A DNA stretch of 64,000 nt from Thiomargarita sp. GTDB lineage: Bacteria > Pseudomonadota > Gammaproteobacteria > Beggiatoales > Beggiatoaceae. The translations under genes and the position numbers were made by a program. The stretch lies in the NCBI GenBank assembly GCA_020721005.1, contig DYNP01000003.1, forward strand, positions 186,001 through 250,000. The letters run 5' to 3'. Below, in pieces: positions 37,093 to 46,232 of this stretch (its first letter is position 1; each line of letters opens with the position of its first letter). Under the pieces are notes generated by a model that ran no database searches, was not told where the DNA came from, and saw nothing but the letters and a program-made list of their open reading frames with translations.

Positions 37093-37347
37093 AGACCTCT
37101 TGCAAAAGTATGCGATAAGGAAAAAATAAGAGTTGCGTATCAGTTAAGATAGGTTGGAGTGGAGGCTTTAGCCGGTCAGTGGTAGGAACTTGCAATTTGT
37201 ATATATGGGGGGGATGCCTACGGCTGACCGGCTAAAGCCTCCATTCCAACCTACCTTTTAGAGCCCCACTCCGGCTAAAGCCTCCACTCCAACGGAGATT
37301 TTCGTTTTATTTTTTCGTATCGCATCATTTATTCTTGCAAGAGATCT
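37093..37347. mobile_element. TA-flanked non-autonomous element (copy 2)
   Basis: A 255-bp relative of the element at 25047-25588. The ends AGACCTCTTGCAAAAG and (inverted) CTTGCAAGAGATCT are flanked by TA on both sides. The right end carries TTCGTATCGCATCATTTATT, the reverse complement of the left end of copy 1. It has one left unit and two right units of the GGCTAAAGCCTCC core, against nine and six in copy 1. It fills the bamA–skp gap (37024-37440), where no gene is seen. Confidence 0.75.
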
Positions 37348-37440
37348 AATGTCTTCCAATCCTGGATAGATTTGGATTTTTACAAAAATATCTTTATAAT
37401 CAACCCGTTTGTTCAACCTTAATTATTTTTGGAGTGCCCC

Positions 37441-37953
37441 TTGAAAAAACTAAATTGCCATTGGATAGCCTCATTATGGTTTATACTTGCGTTTGCCACA
37501 GTCAATGCTGCCGATTTGAAAATTGGTTTTGTAAATGCCGTCAAACTCATGGAAACTGCCCCTCAAGTGGAACAAGCTAATAAACGCTTGGAACAAGAAT
37601 TTGCTCCACGTCAACAACGTTTAGTCAGTGCCCAACAAGAAGTGAAGAATTTGGAAGATCGCTTGGCCAAAGATAGCAATATCATGAGTGAAAGCGAGGC
37701 CAATAAGTTGAATCAAAACATTCGAGAAAAACGGCGGGATTTGAAACGGCAGCAAGATGAATTTCGGGAAGACTACAATATTCGGCGCAATGATGAATTG
37801 GACAAGTTGCAAAAGAGAATCATTGAAGTAATTCAAGCCATTGCCAAAGAAGAGAAATATGACTTCATTCTCAGCGATGGAGTTGTCTGGGCCAGCAGTC
37901 GTGTGGATATTACTGAACAAGTTTTACAACGCCTCCAACAACAAAACCGTTAA
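37441..37953 (+). CDS. skp: Periplasmic chaperone Skp/OmpH family
   Basis: 170 residues. It escorts unfolded outer-membrane proteins to BamA. The signal peptide (KKLNCHWIASLWFILAFATV, cut after NAA) is followed by LKIGFVNAVKLMETAPQ, then a long charged coiled coil (about residues 40-130) and EEKYDFILSDGVVWASSRVD. I use the TTG at 37441, with GGAG 6 bases upstream; no suitable ATG exists. Confidence 0.93.
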   Translation: MKKLNCHWIASLWFILAFATVNAADLKIGFVNAVKLMETAPQVEQANKRLEQEFAPRQQRLVSAQQEVKNLEDRLAKDSNIMSESEANKLNQNIREKRRDLKRQQDEFREDYNIRRNDELDKLQKRIIEVIQAIAKEEKYDFILSDGVVWASSRVDITEQVLQRLQQQNR

Positions 37954-38014
37954 CTTTTTTCCTTTGCAAACTTAGCCCTTAAGAGTTAATAATAGCCACC
38001 ACGGTTACTTAATT

Positions 38015-39049
38015 ATGAATTTGGCAATGTTGGCAGAAAAAATCTGTGCTCGTTTAGAAGGTGCCTTGATTGACCTGCCGATTCAGGGAGTCTCCACTCT
38101 GACCAGGGCAGGCCCCCAAGAGATCAGTTTTTACTCTAATGGGGCATATAGAGAAGAGCTCGCCAAAACTCAAGCCGCGGCAGTCATCATTGCCCCCAAA
38201 AACCGCCATTTGTGTAAAGTTCCTGTCTTGCTGATCGAGAATCCCTATTTAGGTTATGCTCGAGCCGCCAACTTATTCAATCCCCCTGCTCCCATTATTC
38301 CGGGAATACATGTCACTGCTTGGATTGCCCCCACCGCTAACATTGCTCCCACCGCCCACATAGGAGCCAATGCGGTGATCGAAGCAGAAGCCGTTATTGG
38401 AGACCACAGTTTCATAGGTCCCGGTTGCATCTTGGAAACTGGAGTGCAGGTGGGTGCCTATTGCCAATTAAAGGCTCAAGTCACTTTGTGCACCTTAACT
38501 CGTTTAGGGAATAGAGTCATCATTCATCCAGGCGCTGTGATCGGATCAGACGGATTTGGGTTAGCCAACGATCAAGGTGTATGGATAAAAGTGCCTCACT
38601 TAGGGGGAGTTATCTTGGGCGACGATGTAGAAATTGGAGCCAACACCACCATTGACAAAGGTTCATTGGGTGACACAGTGTTAGAGAATGGGGTCAAATT
38701 GGACAATCAAGTCCAAATTGCCCACAATGTTCACATTGGGGAACATACAGCCATTGCCGGTTGTGTGGGCATTGCCGGCAGCACTCGCGTCGGTAAACAC
38801 TGCATTATTGGGGGAGGAGTTGCCATTGCTGGACATCTTGAATTGGTGGATCATGTCCATATTACGGGAGGTTCTATGATTCTCCAATCAATTGATACCT
38901 CGGGTATTTACTCCTCGGGAACACCCTTGCAAACCAATCGGGCTTGGCATCGTAACTATCATCGTTTCAAACAATTGGACGAGTTATTCAAACGTTTACA
39001 ACAACTGGAAGAACAAGTCAAGCATCTGCAAGACCCTCCATCCGGCTGA
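38015..39049 (+). CDS. lpxD: UDP-3-O-(hydroxymyristoyl)glucosamine N-acyltransferase
   Basis: 344 residues. It is the third step of lipid A synthesis. An N-terminal uridine-binding domain (about 1-100) precedes a left-handed beta helix of hexapeptide repeats (IGANAVIEAEAVIGDHSFIG) with the catalytic region VQIAHNVHIGEHTAIAGC. A C-terminal helix (ELFKRLQQLEEQVKHLQ) ends it. In most relatives fabZ, lpxA and lpxB follow; here a terminator does. Confidence 0.97.
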   Translation: MNLAMLAEKICARLEGALIDLPIQGVSTLTRAGPQEISFYSNGAYREELAKTQAAAVIIAPKNRHLCKVPVLLIENPYLGYARAANLFNPPAPIIPGIHVTAWIAPTANIAPTAHIGANAVIEAEAVIGDHSFIGPGCILETGVQVGAYCQLKAQVTLCTLTRLGNRVIIHPGAVIGSDGFGLANDQGVWIKVPHLGGVILGDDVEIGANTTIDKGSLGDTVLENGVKLDNQVQIAHNVHIGEHTAIAGCVGIAGSTRVGKHCIIGGGVAIAGHLELVDHVHITGGSMILQSIDTSGIYSSGTPLQTNRAWHRNYHRFKQLDELFKRLQQLEEQVKHLQDPPSG

Positions 39050-39086
39050 TTTTAAAGAAAGCGAGTAAAATAAATTTAATCCGCTT

Positions 39087-39115
39087 CCCCCTCCTTTGAA
39101 GAGGGGGATTTTTTG
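39087..39115 (+). terminator. Rho-independent terminator after lpxD
   Basis: Stem CCCCCTC / GAGGGGG (39087-39093 and 39101-39107) with loop CTTTGAA, then ATTTTTTG. It lies 38 bp after lpxD and would end the long envelope transcript. Confidence 0.8.
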
Positions 39116-39186
39116 TCTGAATCAGAATTTTCAGGATTATAGAATTTTCAGAATGAGATTAAACGGTGTTGTCGTAAGATATTACC

Positions 39187-39371
39187 CTAAAGAGCCAAAC
39201 ATCGGATTTGCACGGCAGCTAAGAATGAAGAAGAGTTTTTGGCATCGCTTGTAGCATACCCTGCCACTCTTTAAGATGCAAAAAAACCTTCTTAACCAGA
39301 AGTCTGACCTTGTAAAATTCCCTATCATATTCACGCTGATACATTTTTTGACGATACTGTCTATCAGGTGC
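39187..39371 (-). pseudogene. Remnant of an IS5-family transposase C-terminus, frameshifted
   Basis: Read leftwards, one frame gives QYRQKMYQREYDREFYKVRL, then FLHLKEWQG. After a shift of frame the sequence continues YATSDAKNSSSFLAAVQIRC, then LAL and a stop. Together this matches the end of IS5-family DDE transposases (ERYK...IE..F..LK.WRGIATRYAKN...SFLAAVQIRC). Only about 60 codons remain, with no start and no terminal repeats in view. The surrounding 39120-39750 region is otherwise AT-rich with two palindromes (39567-39581, GACCGC/GCGGTC; 39591-39611, TTCCCAAG/CTTGGGAA) and no other gene that I can support. Confidence 0.7.
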
Positions 39372-39751
39372 AATTTATAGTATTTTATTTTTATATTGAT
39401 TTGTTATTAATAAGCATATTACCTAAAAATAGGGAGGAAAATCAGCCCTTTTTGTCGTATAAACAAAGGTAGCCAGCTAATGACGGTATAGATTGAAAAA
39501 TGGGAGGCTTGATTTTCATGGATTTGGTAATGATTGTGTCCCTTTGTTCCTGTTTTTATTCATACAGACCGCGGCGCGGTCGAGACTGTATTCCCAAGTG
39601 GCACTTGGGAACGAAGTAACGAGGTAAACGAGGTAACGATAAATCTGTTGTCCACCACCCCACACAAACTTTTTTACTTTTCCCCTCATATCTCTCTTTC
39701 AACCTTTTTGATGACACAGCCTAGACGTTGAGAGAAAATAAATCAATTCCC

Positions 39752-41239
39752 ATGATGCACATTTATCCCAGTTCCTTACCATTTGCTTTTGCCAAACGAC
39801 ATGGAGTCCTGCTTACTCATATCGAAATGGGACAGGCTCATATTAGCTATCGTCCCGGTCTCTCTTTAGCAATTTTCAATGAAGTGAGGCGTTTTTTGGG
39901 TTTGCCTTTGATTTTACAAGCTATTTCTGCAGCTCAGTTTGATCAGCTTTTGACCACTCATTATGAGCAGCAGGCCAATCAATCCATGCAAGTTATGGAG
40001 GGTTTGGGGGAGGAATTGGATTTATTTCAAGTGGCGCAACAGCTTTCTGAACCAGAAGATTTGTTAGAAAGCAATGATGATGCCCCAATTATTCGTCTGA
40101 TCAATGCTTTGTTTTCTGAGGCTATCAAAGAGGCGGCTTCTGATATCCATATCGAACCCTTTGAGAATCGACTGGTGGTGCGGTTTCGAGTTGATGGTTT
40201 GTTGCGAGAAGTGGTGCAGCCACGAAAGGTTTTGGCGCCCCTGTTGGTGTCTCGTATCAAGGTGATGGCTAAATTAGACATCGCCGAAAAACGTTTACCC
40301 CAAGATGGACGCATTTCTTTGCGCATTGCCGGGCGAGCTGTGGATGTGCGAGTGTCTACCATTCCCTGCAGTCATGGGGAAAGGGTGGTGTTGCGTTTGT
40401 TGGATAAACAGGCTGGACGTTTGGATTTGCAGCAAATTGGGATGGCCACCGAGACTTTGGAACAGTTGCAACATCAGTTACAAAAACCGTTTGGTATTTT
40501 GTTGGTGACCGGTCCCACAGGTTCGGGAAAAACCACCAGTTTATATGCGATGTTGAATCATTTGAATAATCGACGTTGCAATATCATGACTGTTGAGGAT
40601 CCGATAGAATATTACTTGGATGGTATTGGGCAAACTCAAGTGAATCCCAAAACCAATATGACATTTGCCAGAGGGTTACGCGCTATTTTGCGTCAAGATC
40701 CAGATGTGGTCATGGTGGGAGAAATTCGAGATTTGGAAACTGCTCAAATTGCGGTGCAATCCAGTTTAACCGGGCATCTGGTATTGTCTACTTTGCATAC
40801 TAATACGGCTATTGGAGCTGTGGCTCGCTTAAGAGATATGGGAATTGAATCATTTTTATTGGCTTCCAGCTTGATTGGAATAATGTCCCAACGATTGGTC
40901 CGATTGTTATGTCCTTCTTGTAAAGTGATGCGGATTTTGGAACCTTCTTTGTTACAGAGACTTGCCATTCCCATGTCTACACAGGATAAACGATCGGGTT
41001 ATTTTGCAAGTGGTTGTGAGCAGTGTGGTTTTATGGGTTATCGGGGCCGCACCGGAATTTATGAGTTTATTGTGGTGGATAACCCATTACGGGCTCTCAT
41101 TCATGATGAAGTGGGACAGCATCAACTGGAAGCTCATATTGCCCAAAAAACAGTCTCCATTCAAGAAGATGGGATTCGACGCGCTTGGAATGGAGACACT
41201 TCTTTTGAAGAAATCTTAAGAATAACCCAAGTTGATTGA
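39752..41239 (+). CDS. gspE: Type II secretion ATPase GspE
   Basis: 495 residues from the ATG at 39752; an upstream in-frame TTG at 39728 adds eight residues and looks less likely. It powers pseudopilus assembly at the inner membrane. The N-terminal GspE domain is followed by ASDIHIEPFENRLVVRFRVD, Walker A GPTGSGKTTSLY (about 254), the Asp and His boxes (MTVEDPIEYYLDGIGQTQVN, STLHTNTAIGAVARL), Walker B DPDVVMVGEIRDLETA, and a C-terminal zinc site CPSC...CEQC. The downstream gsp genes are not adjacent; gspF is 13 kb away. Confidence 0.93.
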   Translation: MMHIYPSSLPFAFAKRHGVLLTHIEMGQAHISYRPGLSLAIFNEVRRFLGLPLILQAISAAQFDQLLTTHYEQQANQSMQVMEGLGEELDLFQVAQQLSEPEDLLESNDDAPIIRLINALFSEAIKEAASDIHIEPFENRLVVRFRVDGLLREVVQPRKVLAPLLVSRIKVMAKLDIAEKRLPQDGRISLRIAGRAVDVRVSTIPCSHGERVVLRLLDKQAGRLDLQQIGMATETLEQLQHQLQKPFGILLVTGPTGSGKTTSLYAMLNHLNNRRCNIMTVEDPIEYYLDGIGQTQVNPKTNMTFARGLRAILRQDPDVVMVGEIRDLETAQIAVQSSLTGHLVLSTLHTNTAIGAVARLRDMGIESFLLASSLIGIMSQRLVRLLCPSCKVMRILEPSLLQRLAIPMSTQDKRSGYFASGCEQCGFMGYRGRTGIYEFIVVDNPLRALIHDEVGQHQLEAHIAQKTVSIQEDGIRRAWNGDTSFEEILRITQVD

Positions 41240-41300
41240 GAATTGCAGGGCATTCTTTGTTTGATTTACTTCCGATCCAATTTCATTTTATCAAACTTGC

Positions 41301-42329
41301 TTAATCTCCTCCCTTCCGACTGTCAATAGCTTCTCGTAACGCTTCCCCAATAAAAATCAGCAATACCAATGTTCCCACTAAAACGATAAAGGTGCTAAGA
41401 GACAGCCACCAAGAGGAAATGTTGGCCTTCCCTTGGGCTAATAATTCGCCCAAACTGGGTTCAGAAGGGGGTAGTCCCAACCCCAAAAAGTCTAAACTGG
41501 TTAAGGCCAAGATGGCACTGCTGATTCGGAAAGGTAAAAAGGTGATCACGGGAGTCATGGCATTGGGTAACAAATGGCGCCACATAATTGTGAAATTGGG
41601 CACTCCCAATGCTCGAGCTGCTTTTACATAATCCATGTTGCGACCTCGCAAAAACTCTGCTCGCACATAGTCAGCCAGTCCCATCCAACCAAATAGGGAC
41701 AGCAATACTAATAGTAACAACAGACTGGGATTGAAAATAGAGGCAAAAATGATCAACAGATATAATTCTGGCATACTGTTCCATATTTCAATAAAGCGTT
41801 GAAAAAATAGATCAATTCTGCCACCAAAATAGCCTTGAATGGCGCCAGCCAGAATGCCCATGGCAGTCCCAATGACAGTAAGTGCTAGGCCAAACAGTAC
41901 CGACAGTCGAAAGCCATAAATCAGGCGTGCCAACACATCTCGCCCTCGATCATCAGTGCCTAACCAATTGTCTTTGGAAGGTGGTGCCGGATTGGGTTGG
42001 GCATTGTCATAATTGATGGTGTTATAGGAATAGGGATTGGGGGCATACCATACCCAATTCCCATCCTGATTAAACTTTTCCTTCAAATAGTTATCCTGAT
42101 ATTCCGCTTCAGTCTCGAAGTCACCTCCAAACGTGGTTTCAGGATAGACAGTGACAAGAGGAAAATAGTAATCTCCTTGGTAAAAAATGACCAAAGGTTT
42201 GTCATTGCTCCACAATTCTGCAAACAGGCTAAGAATAAACAGAATACTAAAAATCCACAGGCTGTAATAGCCCCGACGATTTGATTTAAAGCGTTGCCAA
42301 GATCGTTGAGTAGAGGTTAAGTTGTTCAT
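41301..42329 (-). CDS. yejE: Peptide ABC transporter permease YejE
   Basis: A 342-residue inner-membrane permease of the YejABEF microcin C/peptide importer. The N-terminal helix (GYYSLWIFSILFILSLFAEL), a YejE-type periplasmic loop (YETEAEYQDNYLKE region), and five further helices are seen. The cytoplasmic coupling motif is YVKAARALGVPNFTIMWRHL. It overlaps yejB by 4 bp. No yejF ATPase gene follows; the next gene on the left is gspE on the other strand. Confidence 0.94.
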   Translation of the reverse strand: MNNLTSTQRSWQRFKSNRRGYYSLWIFSILFILSLFAELWSNDKPLVIFYQGDYYFPLVTVYPETTFGGDFETEAEYQDNYLKEKFNQDGNWVWYAPNPYSYNTINYDNAQPNPAPPSKDNWLGTDDRGRDVLARLIYGFRLSVLFGLALTVIGTAMGILAGAIQGYFGGRIDLFFQRFIEIWNSMPELYLLIIFASIFNPSLLLLLVLLSLFGWMGLADYVRAEFLRGRNMDYVKAARALGVPNFTIMWRHLLPNAMTPVITFLPFRISSAILALTSLDFLGLGLPPSEPSLGELLAQGKANISSWWLSLSTFIVLVGTLVLLIFIGEALREAIDSRKGGD

Positions 42330-43381
42330 TGTTGGACAGATTCAAATTGGATGCGGGGATCAATGAACACATAACTGAGATCAGTTAATAATTTTGCAAT
42401 TAATCCCAACAAGGTGAACAGATATAAGGTGCTTAAAACTACTGGATAGTCTCGTTTCAAAATCGATTCGTAGGAAAGCAGTCCCAATCCATCTAGGGAA
42501 AAGATGGTTTCGATCAATAAACTGCCAGTGAAAAATGCTCCGAGGAAGGCAGCTGGAAAGCCAGTGATTAAGGGAATCATGGCATTTCTGAAGATGTGTT
42601 TGTATAAAACCGCAGAGTCACTAAGTCCCTTGACTCGAGCAGTCAAAACGTATTGTTTACGAATTTCTTCAATAAAACTGTTTTTGGTCAATAAAGTCAT
42701 CACTGCCAGACTGCCGATAGTCATAGCTAAGACCGGTAGGGTGATGTGCCACAGGTAGTCTAGGATCTTTTGGTACCAATTTAAATGGTGCCAATTGTCA
42801 GAGACTAAACCTCGTAATGGGAAAATGTCCCAAAAACTGCCTCCCCCAAGTAGTACTAATAGTGCAAGTCCCAGTAGAAATCCAGGAATGGCATAGCCGA
42901 CCAAAATGAGGGTGCTGGTTACTACATCAAAGGAGCTTCCATCTCGCACTGCCTTGGCAATACCCAAGGGAATGCAGATGGAATAGGTTAGGAAAAAGGT
43001 CCAAAGTCCCAAACTGATGGAGACTGGCAGTTTGGAAATAACCAGATCGATCACTGGTTGATGATGATAGTAACTTTCTCCAAAATCAAAGGTTAGGTAA
43101 CGTTTCATCATGAGAATAAAGCGATCCACTGGAGATTTGTCAAAGCCATAGAGGACCTTCAATTCCTGAATGTGTGTTTCATCGAGCCCGGTGGCGCCTC
43201 GATATAAACCTTGAACTCCAGCTGAGGCTTCTCCTGTAACTTGGGAACTGTGTTTCAATTGGTTGATCAATTGTTCTACAGGTCCTCCAGGTACGAATTG
43301 GGTGATAATAAAGGTGATCAACATGATCCCAAACAAAGTGGGAATCATGAGTAAGATGCGTTTTAGGATGTAAGATATCAT
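42326..43381 (-). CDS. yejB: Peptide ABC transporter permease YejB
   Basis: 351 residues with six membrane helices, the partner of YejE. The N-terminus ISYILKRILLMIPTLFGIML and the coupling motif YVLTARVKGLSDSAVLYKHI are typical of the DppB/YejB group. It overlaps the FecR gene by 4 bp upstream and yejE by 4 bp downstream, so it is translationally coupled on both sides. Confidence 0.95.
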   Translation of the reverse strand: MISYILKRILLMIPTLFGIMLITFIITQFVPGGPVEQLINQLKHSSQVTGEASAGVQGLYRGATGLDETHIQELKVLYGFDKSPVDRFILMMKRYLTFDFGESYYHHQPVIDLVISKLPVSISLGLWTFFLTYSICIPLGIAKAVRDGSSFDVVTSTLILVGYAIPGFLLGLALLVLLGGGSFWDIFPLRGLVSDNWHHLNWYQKILDYLWHITLPVLAMTIGSLAVMTLLTKNSFIEEIRKQYVLTARVKGLSDSAVLYKHIFRNAMIPLITGFPAAFLGAFFTGSLLIETIFSLDGLGLLSYESILKRDYPVVLSTLYLFTLLGLIAKLLTDLSYVFIDPRIQFESVQQ

Positions 43382-44022
43382 TGGGGAGACTTGAAGGTTT
43401 CTGGGGGTTTGCGTCCAACAAAAGATTCTAGGTAAAAAAGATCTTCGTCAATGTGACCTTGCATACTGTCCGGGACCAGTTGAGGATTGGCTTGATCGTG
43501 AATCACACTGTAAGCAATATGATAACTGGCTTCAATCAGTTGTCGTTGGGATTGATTGCCTTCGGTGGTAAGTTCCGTTTTCCCGTAGCAAGTGCAAAAG
43601 TAGGTGCGATGGGGTTGGATTTGGATAAAAAAGCCAGTCCCACGGATTCCAATGGCAGCACTGGGTACTTGAATGCGTTTGGAACCCGCGTCAAAAGCGC
43701 CTATCAAGGTGCCGCTGATCAGACGCAGGGCTTTGACTATTGGATTTTTAGAGGAACCTTCTAACTGTAAGGTGGATTGTTCCCCCAATTGGTAGACATC
43801 TTGTCCAATCACAAAGATGACTTTCCCATCGGGACCGGTTTTGATGGTGTCTCCGGGTTGAACCAGCATTCTTAGATTGGCAGGTTGCCGATTGACAGAA
43901 ACGGGACCCTCTATTTCTCGGATGATGTCTGCATAAAGTAGGCTGGGAACAAGTTCTATCAAGAGAATGGAGCCAGCAGTGGTTAGAAAGTTTCTCCTAT
44001 TCAGGGGATAAGAGGAGTTCAT
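43378..44022 (-). CDS. FecR-domain protein with Tat-type signal
   Basis: 214 residues. The N-terminus NRRNFLTTAGSILL has a twin-arginine motif, pointing to export in folded form. A FecR beta domain follows (about 45-150: VLVQPGDTIKTGPDGKVIFV region, then PSAAIGIRGTGFFIQ). A conserved-looking YFCTCYGKTEL adds a CxC pair, with one more structure after it. FecR domains in such proteins can bind ligands or cell wall rather than act as anti-sigma regulators. It lies inside the yej operon between yejA (13 bp) and yejB (4-bp overlap), a place it does not hold in E. coli. Confidence 0.85.
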   Translation of the reverse strand: MNSSYPLNRRNFLTTAGSILLIELVPSLLYADIIREIEGPVSVNRQPANLRMLVQPGDTIKTGPDGKVIFVIGQDVYQLGEQSTLQLEGSSKNPIVKALRLISGTLIGAFDAGSKRIQVPSAAIGIRGTGFFIQIQPHRTYFCTCYGKTELTTEGNQSQRQLIEASYHIAYSVIHDQANPQLVPDSMQGHIDEDLFYLESFVGRKPPETFKSPQ

Positions 44023-44035
44023 GTGATTGAGTTTC

Positions 44036-45877
44036 CTATTTATTTTTGGAGTTTATTGAGTCATTAGAAGCGGGATCTGATTGTTCCCACCACCAAGTTT
44101 GAGCAACTGTTTCGGGAACATTGTAATATAAAGGCAATTGTTTAGGACGTCCAAATTTGTCCCAGTAAGCGGCTCTATGTACCCCAATATACCAGTTGGG
44201 AACTAGATATTCTCCTTGCAGCAATACGCGATCCAAGGCATGAGTGGCAGTGATCAGAGTTTTTCGATTGGGAGCATAAATGACTTTTTCAATCAGGCTA
44301 TCAATAATTGGCTCGGCAACTCCTGGCCAATTGTTGCTTCCTTCTTGGTGGGCAGCAGAGGAATGCCAGGCATTCATTAATTCATTGCCAGGCGATTGAG
44401 ATTGGGGAAAGGTGGAAACTATCATATCAAAATCAAAGTTATTCAAGCGTTTCTGATAGAGGGAAATGTCGATGAGACGATAGGTGAGTTCAATTCCCAA
44501 TTTCTTTAGGTTGCGGGCAAATGGTTCCAAAATGCGATCAAAGCCTTTTTGTACCAGTAACACTTCAAAAGTTAATTTTTGACCCTTGTTGTTTTGCAAG
44601 ATGTCCTCTTTCAATTGCCAACCGGCAGCAGTCAGTAAAGCTTTGGCTTGACGCAGGTTATCTCGTAGAGAATGAGGAGCTGCGCTGGAAACTGGTTGCC
44701 AGACTGTGGTGAGAACTTCGGAGGGAAATTGTTTGGGAAAGCGTTGTTGTATTGAGGTTAACAATTCCAATTCTTCACCTTGAGGAAGAGTTTTGGGGGC
44801 AGCAAGTTCGCTGTTGCTGAAATAGCTGTTGCAGCGTTGGTATTGTTTGAAAAAGAGGTTGTCATTGGCCCATTCAAAGTCGAAGGCTAAGTTGATGGCT
44901 TTACGAACTTGGAGGTCTTGGAAAAGTGGACGTCGCAGGTTGAACACGAAGCCTTGCATGCCAGCGTTATTTTGGTGAGGTAATTCGAGTTTTTTGAGTT
45001 GTCCACTGTCAAATTGGGGACCTACATAGTCTCGAGCCCAGGCTTTGGAGTTGTAGACCGCCATAAAATCGAATTCTTTGGCTTTGAGGGCTTCTAGGGA
45101 GATTTCCATGTCTTTGTAATATTTATAGGTGATTTGGTCAAAGTTGTAGGTGCCTTGTCGAACGTTGAGGTGATTGCCCCAATAGTTGGGGTTGCGGGTG
45201 TAGGTGATGTATTTGCCGGGGTCGTGATTTTTGATTATGTAGGGACCGCTGGCCAATAGGGGGGTGTTGACAATTTGATCAAAGGGTTTGCCTTGGGTTG
45301 AGGTTTTGGAGAAGATGGGAATGTCGGCTACGATAAGGTGCAATTCCGGGTTGATTTTGGCAAATTTGAATTTGATGGTGAGAGGATCAATGATTTCAGC
45401 CTGTTGGATGTCGTGCCAATAGAATCGGTATTGAGGATGGGCCTGGGGACTTTTTAGGGTGTCAAAGGAGAATTTTACGTCTTCTGCGGTGACTGGGCTG
45501 CCGTCGGAGAAGCGGGCTTGGGGGTTGAGTTGGAAAGTGACTGAGAGTTTGTCGGGGGCTAATTGTATGTCTTGGGCCAGTAGGGCATAGACGCTGAAGG
45601 GTTCGTCTTGGCTTTTGAGCATGAGGGTTTCAAAGAATAGGAGACCGAGACCATCGGCAGCTATGCCTTTGAGTAGAAAGGGGTTGAGGCTGTCGAAGCT
45701 GCCAAAGCCGGGCAGGATGAGTTCACCGCCTTTGGGGGCTGTAGGGTTGACATAGTTGAAATGTTTAAAATGGGGGGGGTAGGCGGGTGTGTAGCCTAAA
45801 GCAGCAGATGGTTCTGCAGGAAGAAATTGAGAGTAAAAGAGGAAGAGGGTGAGGATTCCCAGTAAGTATTGGCGCAT
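44036..45877 (-). CDS. yejA: Peptide-binding protein YejA
   Basis: 613 residues from the ATG at 45877, which has AAGGA 8 bases upstream and opens a proper signal peptide (RQYLLGILTLFLFYSQFLPA). An upstream ATG would overlap the previous gene. It is a family 5 extracellular solute-binding protein: HFKHFNYVNPTAPKGGELIL, FDSLNPFLLKG, SDGSPVTAEDVKFSFD, and GMQGFVFNLRRPLFQDLQVR. E. coli YejA (604 residues) binds microcin C-like peptides. It precedes the FecR, yejB and yejE genes. Confidence 0.94.
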   Translation of the reverse strand: MRQYLLGILTLFLFYSQFLPAEPSAALGYTPAYPPHFKHFNYVNPTAPKGGELILPGFGSFDSLNPFLLKGIAADGLGLLFFETLMLKSQDEPFSVYALLAQDIQLAPDKLSVTFQLNPQARFSDGSPVTAEDVKFSFDTLKSPQAHPQYRFYWHDIQQAEIIDPLTIKFKFAKINPELHLIVADIPIFSKTSTQGKPFDQIVNTPLLASGPYIIKNHDPGKYITYTRNPNYWGNHLNVRQGTYNFDQITYKYYKDMEISLEALKAKEFDFMAVYNSKAWARDYVGPQFDSGQLKKLELPHQNNAGMQGFVFNLRRPLFQDLQVRKAINLAFDFEWANDNLFFKQYQRCNSYFSNSELAAPKTLPQGEELELLTSIQQRFPKQFPSEVLTTVWQPVSSAAPHSLRDNLRQAKALLTAAGWQLKEDILQNNKGQKLTFEVLLVQKGFDRILEPFARNLKKLGIELTYRLIDISLYQKRLNNFDFDMIVSTFPQSQSPGNELMNAWHSSAAHQEGSNNWPGVAEPIIDSLIEKVIYAPNRKTLITATHALDRVLLQGEYLVPNWYIGVHRAAYWDKFGRPKQLPLYYNVPETVAQTWWWEQSDPASNDSINSKNK

Positions 45878-45888
45878 ATCAGAGTTCC

Positions 45889-46218
45889 TTAAAATTGGTT
45901 GGTAAAGTTGCTGCTTTTGACTTTGCCTTGTAGAAAGATGATGTTGGCTTTGGCTTTGTCGGTGACCCAAAACATGTTGGTGCCAGAGACTTCGCTGATT
46001 CCAAATATTTCTCCCACGCCAAGGGTGTCGACGCTGACGCTGGTGATGTCAGTGGGTTCGCCGAGAATTTTGATAACTTGTTGTTCAGTCATGCCTTTTT
46101 TGACGCGGAGAAAGTTGTCATAGGTGAGACCAGGGGGGATGGTGGCACAGTTCAGGAACAGGATTGGGATGAGTAGAGTCAACAGTAGTTTAAGGGAGGA
46201 ATGGCGCTGGGCATGCAT
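45889..46218 (-). CDS. Small outer-membrane-type lipoprotein (SmpA/OmlA-like)
   Basis: 109 residues. The N-terminal helix ends in the lipobox LFLNC, so the mature protein starts at Cys24. The body fits the small BLIP-like fold: YDNFLRVKKGMTEQQVIKIL followed by GEPTDI, as in BamE/SmpA and DUF3862 proteins. It lies 14 bp after glf and 11 bp before yejA. Its function is unknown; it is not BamE by context. Confidence 0.82.
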   Translation of the reverse strand: MHAQRHSSLKLLLTLLIPILFLNCATIPPGLTYDNFLRVKKGMTEQQVIKILGEPTDITSVSVDTLGVGEIFGISEVSGTNMFWVTDKAKANIIFLQGKVKSSNFTNQF

Positions 46219-46232
46219 AGTTGGGTCTGTGG

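Noticed and set aside
39182-39373. 63-codon leftward open frame as a real small gene
   Set aside because: The other two frames of the same stretch together read as an IS5-family transposase tail, so this frame is a by-product of the decayed transposase.
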